Assembly (NCBI GenBank): GCA_026392555.1
Contig: JAPLBW010000141.1
Span: 1 to 8,026 of the forward strand
DNA from: Actinomycetota bacterium
GTDB lineage: Bacteria > Actinomycetota > Actinomycetes > UBA12327
DNA length: 8,026 nucleotides
Direction of reading: 5' to 3'
Shown here: piece after piece, positions 5,840 through 8,026 of the stretch
How positions within the stretch are numbered: position 1 is the stretch's first letter
Layout of the letters: every line of letters starts with the position of its first letter
Program-made: the position numbers and the translations under genes
Notes under the pieces: generated by a model
What the model saw: the letters and a program-made list of their open reading frames with translations, nothing else
Databases searched by the model: none
What the model was told of the DNA's origin: nothing

Positions 5840-6576
5840 CGATTCAACTCCTGAGTGTGGGTATGGGTGAAGTGTGCCTCATCAAAGGTTCCGCCAAGGC
5901 GTGTGTGCAGACTGGTCGCCGCAATGTGGGCAAACTCACCGGAGCGGCCGGCCTGGACTGGGATAGCGCCCAGGAGGGGTGCGCCGAGGCGCTGCAGGTC
6001 CACGACGTTGGTTTTCTCGGCCAGGGATGGTTCGGCGGGCCATTGTCCGATGACCAGACCCGGCGTGGTCAGGCCTCGTGTGGCCAGCGCTTCCAAGGTG
6101 GCTGCCGTGTGGTGCAAAGTGCCGAGCCCGGAGGCAACAACAAGGAGGACTTCGGCGTTGAGTTCGCGCGCCAGGTCAGCGATGGTCCAGACGGGTTCAT
6201 CGCTGTACTTAACGAGCAGGCCACCTGCTCCTTCAACAACAATGAAGTCGCTGGTTAATCCCTGGATGGAAGCAACAACGTCGGCAAGAACTAACGGCGG
6301 TTGTCCGCTGATGCGCGCCGCGGTTGCTGGTGCAAGTGGTGGTTCGTAGCGGCCGTACTCGTGAAGCAGAAGTCGATCGGCTGCGCCGTCAATGGTGGAA
6401 GTCAGGGCGGCAACGACTGCGAGGTCGCCTGGTTCATCACCAGTCACGCCCGTTTGGCCGGGCTTGACGACGCTCACACTCTTTCCCGCACGGATCGCAT
6501 TTGCTGCAATGGCTGCGGTGACGATGGTTTTACCTACATCGGTACCGGTTCCACTGACAATCAATATTTCACTCAT
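5836..6576 (-). CDS. bioD: Dethiobiotin synthetase
   Basis: A 246-residue cytosolic ATP-dependent enzyme that closes the ureido ring of DAPA with CO2 to form dethiobiotin. It shows the BioD P-loop GTGTDVGKT (9-17), VVKPGQTG with catalytic-type Lys38 (36-43), Asp51, and VEGAGGL (114-120) with Glu115. Length is close to the family norm of 220-240. The C-terminus carries a short tail with alternating histidines (FTHTHTQ, 236-242), which overlaps the bioB ribosome site in the DNA and may be shaped by it. ATG 6576 is preferred: it overlaps the bioF stop by one nt (TGATG) and has GGGG six nt upstream. An in-frame GTG at 6579 is the alternative. The stop overlaps the bioB start. Confidence 0.93.
   Translation of the reverse strand: MSEILIVSGTGTDVGKTIVTAAIAANAIRAGKSVSVVKPGQTGVTGDEPGDLAVVAALTSTIDGAADRLLLHEYGRYEPPLAPATAARISGQPPLVLADVVASIQGLTSDFIVVEGAGGLLVKYSDEPVWTIADLARELNAEVLLVVASGLGTLHHTAATLEALATRGLTTPGLVIGQWPAEPSLAEKTNVVDLQRLGAPLLGAIPVQAGRSGEFAHIAATSLHTRLGGTFDEAHFTHTHTQELNR
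5848..5852 (-). promoter_or_regulatory. Ribosome binding site for bioB within the end of bioD
   Basis: On the minus strand AGGAG (5852 to 5848) lies eight nt before the GTG at 5839, inside the last codons of bioD. It is the clearest ribosome site of the biotin operon and supports the GTG start. The other genes appear to rely more on stop-start coupling. Confidence 0.6.
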
Positions 6577-7742
6577 CACACACCCCAGCCGGCATGGGCG
6601 ACAGCAGCTAGGGCAGCTGCGGTGCGGGCGAGTTCGGGCTCACCGAGGTCAGCGCGCGCGGTCAAGCGAAGCCGGGAGCGACCATCAGGAACCGAAGGCG
6701 GCCTAAAGCACCCCACGCGTACGCCATGTGAAGCGCACAGGTCGCGGGCAGCCACGGCATCTTGCGGTCGATCAATCACGATCGACACCACGGCAGCATC
6801 GGGCTGCGATACCTCAAAACCCAGGCTCGTTGCTAAATCTGACAGGTGTTGGGCGTTGGCTCGGGCGCTTTCGGGTAGTTCGGGGTCTTGCTTAATCAGG
6901 TGCAGGGCGGCTTGGGCCGCAGCCACATTCATGGGGGACAAAGCCGTATCGAAAATAAAAGGTCTAGCTGCGTCGATCAGGTGCGCGATGGTGGCATGGG
7001 TCCCCAGTACGACTCCACCTTGTGAACCAAATGCCTTGGACAGAGTCGCCGTGATGACCACGCCGGGGCAATTTTGCAGGTTGAGTTGGCTGGTGAGTCC
7101 TTGGCCACGATCTCCCACGGTCCCGAGTGAATGTGCTTCATCAACGACCAACACTGCGTCGTGAGTTTGTGCAACCCGAGCCAACTCAGCTAACGGAGCC
7201 TGGTCACCGTCAACACTGAAAACCGCATCGGTGATCAGCATGTGTGAAGGTTGATCAACAGCCGTAGCCGTGGCTGATTCCAAAGCCGCACGCATGGCCC
7301 CAACATCCTTGTGGGGGGCTACAAACACGTGGCCGTGGGACAGCCGGCAGGCGTCCACGATCGAAGCATGGTTGCTTGTATCGCTGCTGATGAGTGAGTG
7401 CTCATCCGTGAGTGCGGTGATCACACTGAGGTTGGCCAGGTAGCCGGATGAAAAAAGCAGTGCGGATTCGGTTCCGACAAAATCAGCAAGCTCTGCTTCA
7501 AACTCAGCGTGCAGGTGCGTGGTTCCGGTCACTAATCGTGACGCTGTAGCCCCGGTACCCCAGGTGTGTGCGGCTTCTTGGGCGGCCTTGATGACTTCAG
7601 GGTGACGAGCCAACCCGAGGTAGTCATTGGAGGCTAGATCCAGCAGGCCATCAAGGTCCGGCGAGCGCGGGTGGAGTTCACGGCGCAACCCTTGGGCAAT
7701 CCGACGATCGCTAAACCCGGACAGCCAGTCGAGTGCACTCAT
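6576..7742 (-). CDS. bioF: 8-amino-7-oxononanoate synthase (KAPA synthase)
   Basis: A 388-residue PLP-dependent enzyme of the alpha-oxoamine synthase family, joining L-alanine and a pimeloyl thioester to give KAPA. Visible landmarks are SNDYLGL (38-44), GTGATASRLVTGTT (62-75), FSSGYLAN (97-104), SNHASIVD with stacking His125 (123-130), DEAHSLG (201-207) and the Schiff-base Lys236 in TLSKAFGSQGG (233-243). Length fits the family. ATG 7742 is chosen because it overlaps the bioA stop by four nt (ATGA) and gives the usual N-terminus. An in-frame start ten codons upstream would add an unlikely Arg/His-rich stretch lying inside bioA. The gene is complete and shows no damaged motif. Confidence 0.94.
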   Translation of the reverse strand: MSALDWLSGFSDRRIAQGLRRELHPRSPDLDGLLDLASNDYLGLARHPEVIKAAQEAAHTWGTGATASRLVTGTTHLHAEFEAELADFVGTESALLFSSGYLANLSVITALTDEHSLISSDTSNHASIVDACRLSHGHVFVAPHKDVGAMRAALESATATAVDQPSHMLITDAVFSVDGDQAPLAELARVAQTHDAVLVVDEAHSLGTVGDRGQGLTSQLNLQNCPGVVITATLSKAFGSQGGVVLGTHATIAHLIDAARPFIFDTALSPMNVAAAQAALHLIKQDPELPESARANAQHLSDLATSLGFEVSQPDAAVVSIVIDRPQDAVAARDLCASHGVRVGCFRPPSVPDGRSRLRLTARADLGEPELARTAAALAAVAHAGWGV

Positions 7743-8026
7743 CCGGTGACCTGGTCGATGGCGGCGATGCACACATCCACAACGGTGTTCAGGTCAGTGT
7801 CATTCATCGCCAACGGCGGCATCAGCACCACGACATCACCAAGGGGCCGAGTCAGTACTCCGTTGTCCTTCATGACCTGACAAATTTCAAAGCCAGTGCG
7901 TTCGAGTCCATCAACGGGCGAGACTTCAATTCCGGTCATCGTGCCCAGTCGGCGCACTTCGACAACACCGTGGTGGGACTCAAGGGGGGTTAGCCGTTGA
8001 CCCAGCACTTCACCAAGGTGTGCGGC
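7739..8026 (-). CDS. bioA: DAPA aminotransferase, C-terminal part (cut by window edge)
   Basis: The frame is open from the window edge to the TGA at 7739-7741 and encodes the last 95 residues. The C-terminal domain pattern of adenosylmethionine-8-amino-7-oxononanoate aminotransferase is visible: VEVRRLGTMTGIEV, then GVLTRPLGDVVVLMPPL, then a final helix ending in IDQVTG. RPLGDVVVLMPPL is typical of BioA in class III aminotransferases. BioA converts KAPA to DAPA using S-adenosylmethionine as amino donor. The PLP lysine and the N-terminus lie outside the window. Position just before bioF and the four-nt overlap support the call. The operon promoter and any BioQ- or BirA-type operator would be upstream of bioA, also outside. 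Confidence 0.9.
   Translation of the reverse strand, partial: AAHLGEVLGQRLTPLESHHGVVEVRRLGTMTGIEVSPVDGLERTGFEICQVMKDNGVLTRPLGDVVVLMPPLAMNDTDLNTVVDVCIAAIDQVTG

Noticed and set aside
5328..5870. 180-codon plus-strand frame opposite bioB
   Set aside because: Antisense shadow of a complete radical SAM gene; Ser/Thr-rich and motif-free.
6301..7164. 287-codon plus-strand frame opposite bioD and bioF
   Set aside because: Antisense to two genes with complete catalytic motifs; Ser/Arg/Cys-rich with no recognisable domain.
1..8026. CRISPR arrays, insertion sequences, phage genes, toxin-antitoxin or defence systems
   Set aside because: No spaced repeats, transposase motifs, terminal inverted repeats or such genes were seen; coding density and content look chromosomal.

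Overview
The window looks like a chromosomal segment of an actinomycete-type actinobacterium (Actinomycetota). The GC content is moderate to high (my eye estimate is mid to upper 50s percent) and GTG starts are common. A 71-residue biotinyl protein closely resembles mycobacterial TB7.3 (Rv3221c). The biotin operon carries bsaP, the biotin synthase auxiliary gene typical of actinobacteria. I cannot name the genus. Family calls rest on motifs read by eye; no database search was run.

Layout. Positions 1-453 hold no convincing complete gene. They are rich in hairpins, including a pair of mutually exclusive stems at 257-297, and may contain the last codons of an upstream thiolase-like gene at 3-41. 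A plus-strand block follows: (1) a membrane HD-GYP phosphodiesterase with intact motifs (454-1851); (2) a second membrane HD-domain protein with several metal-site residues lost (1848-3152), overlapping the first by ATGA; (3) a TB7.3-like biotinyl carrier (3168-3383) with a leaderless-type start; (4) a PilT-family pilus ATPase (3493-4584). A minus-strand biotin operon converges on it, read from the right edge: bioA (3' part only), bioF, bioD, bioB and bsaP. Every junction in that operon overlaps by 1-4 nt. The two blocks meet tail to tail with a 26-nt gap at 4585-4610.

How the genes fit together. BioA, BioF, BioD and BioB carry pimeloyl thioester through KAPA, DAPA and dethiobiotin to biotin, and BsaP is expected to be needed for the last step. 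The TB7.3-like protein is a biotin acceptor encoded just across the convergent junction. The HD-GYP pair probably forms a membrane module that senses or degrades cyclic di-GMP, and PilT powers type IV pilus retraction, so the plus-strand block suggests control of surface motility or attachment. That functional link is inference.

The points most worth a second look are the active/degenerate HD-GYP tandem, the BioB/BsaP pair with an altered [2Fe-2S] ligand region, the bistable hairpin in the 5' region, and the leaderless starts. The biotin operon itself is a known system; I do not see a clearly new multi-gene system.
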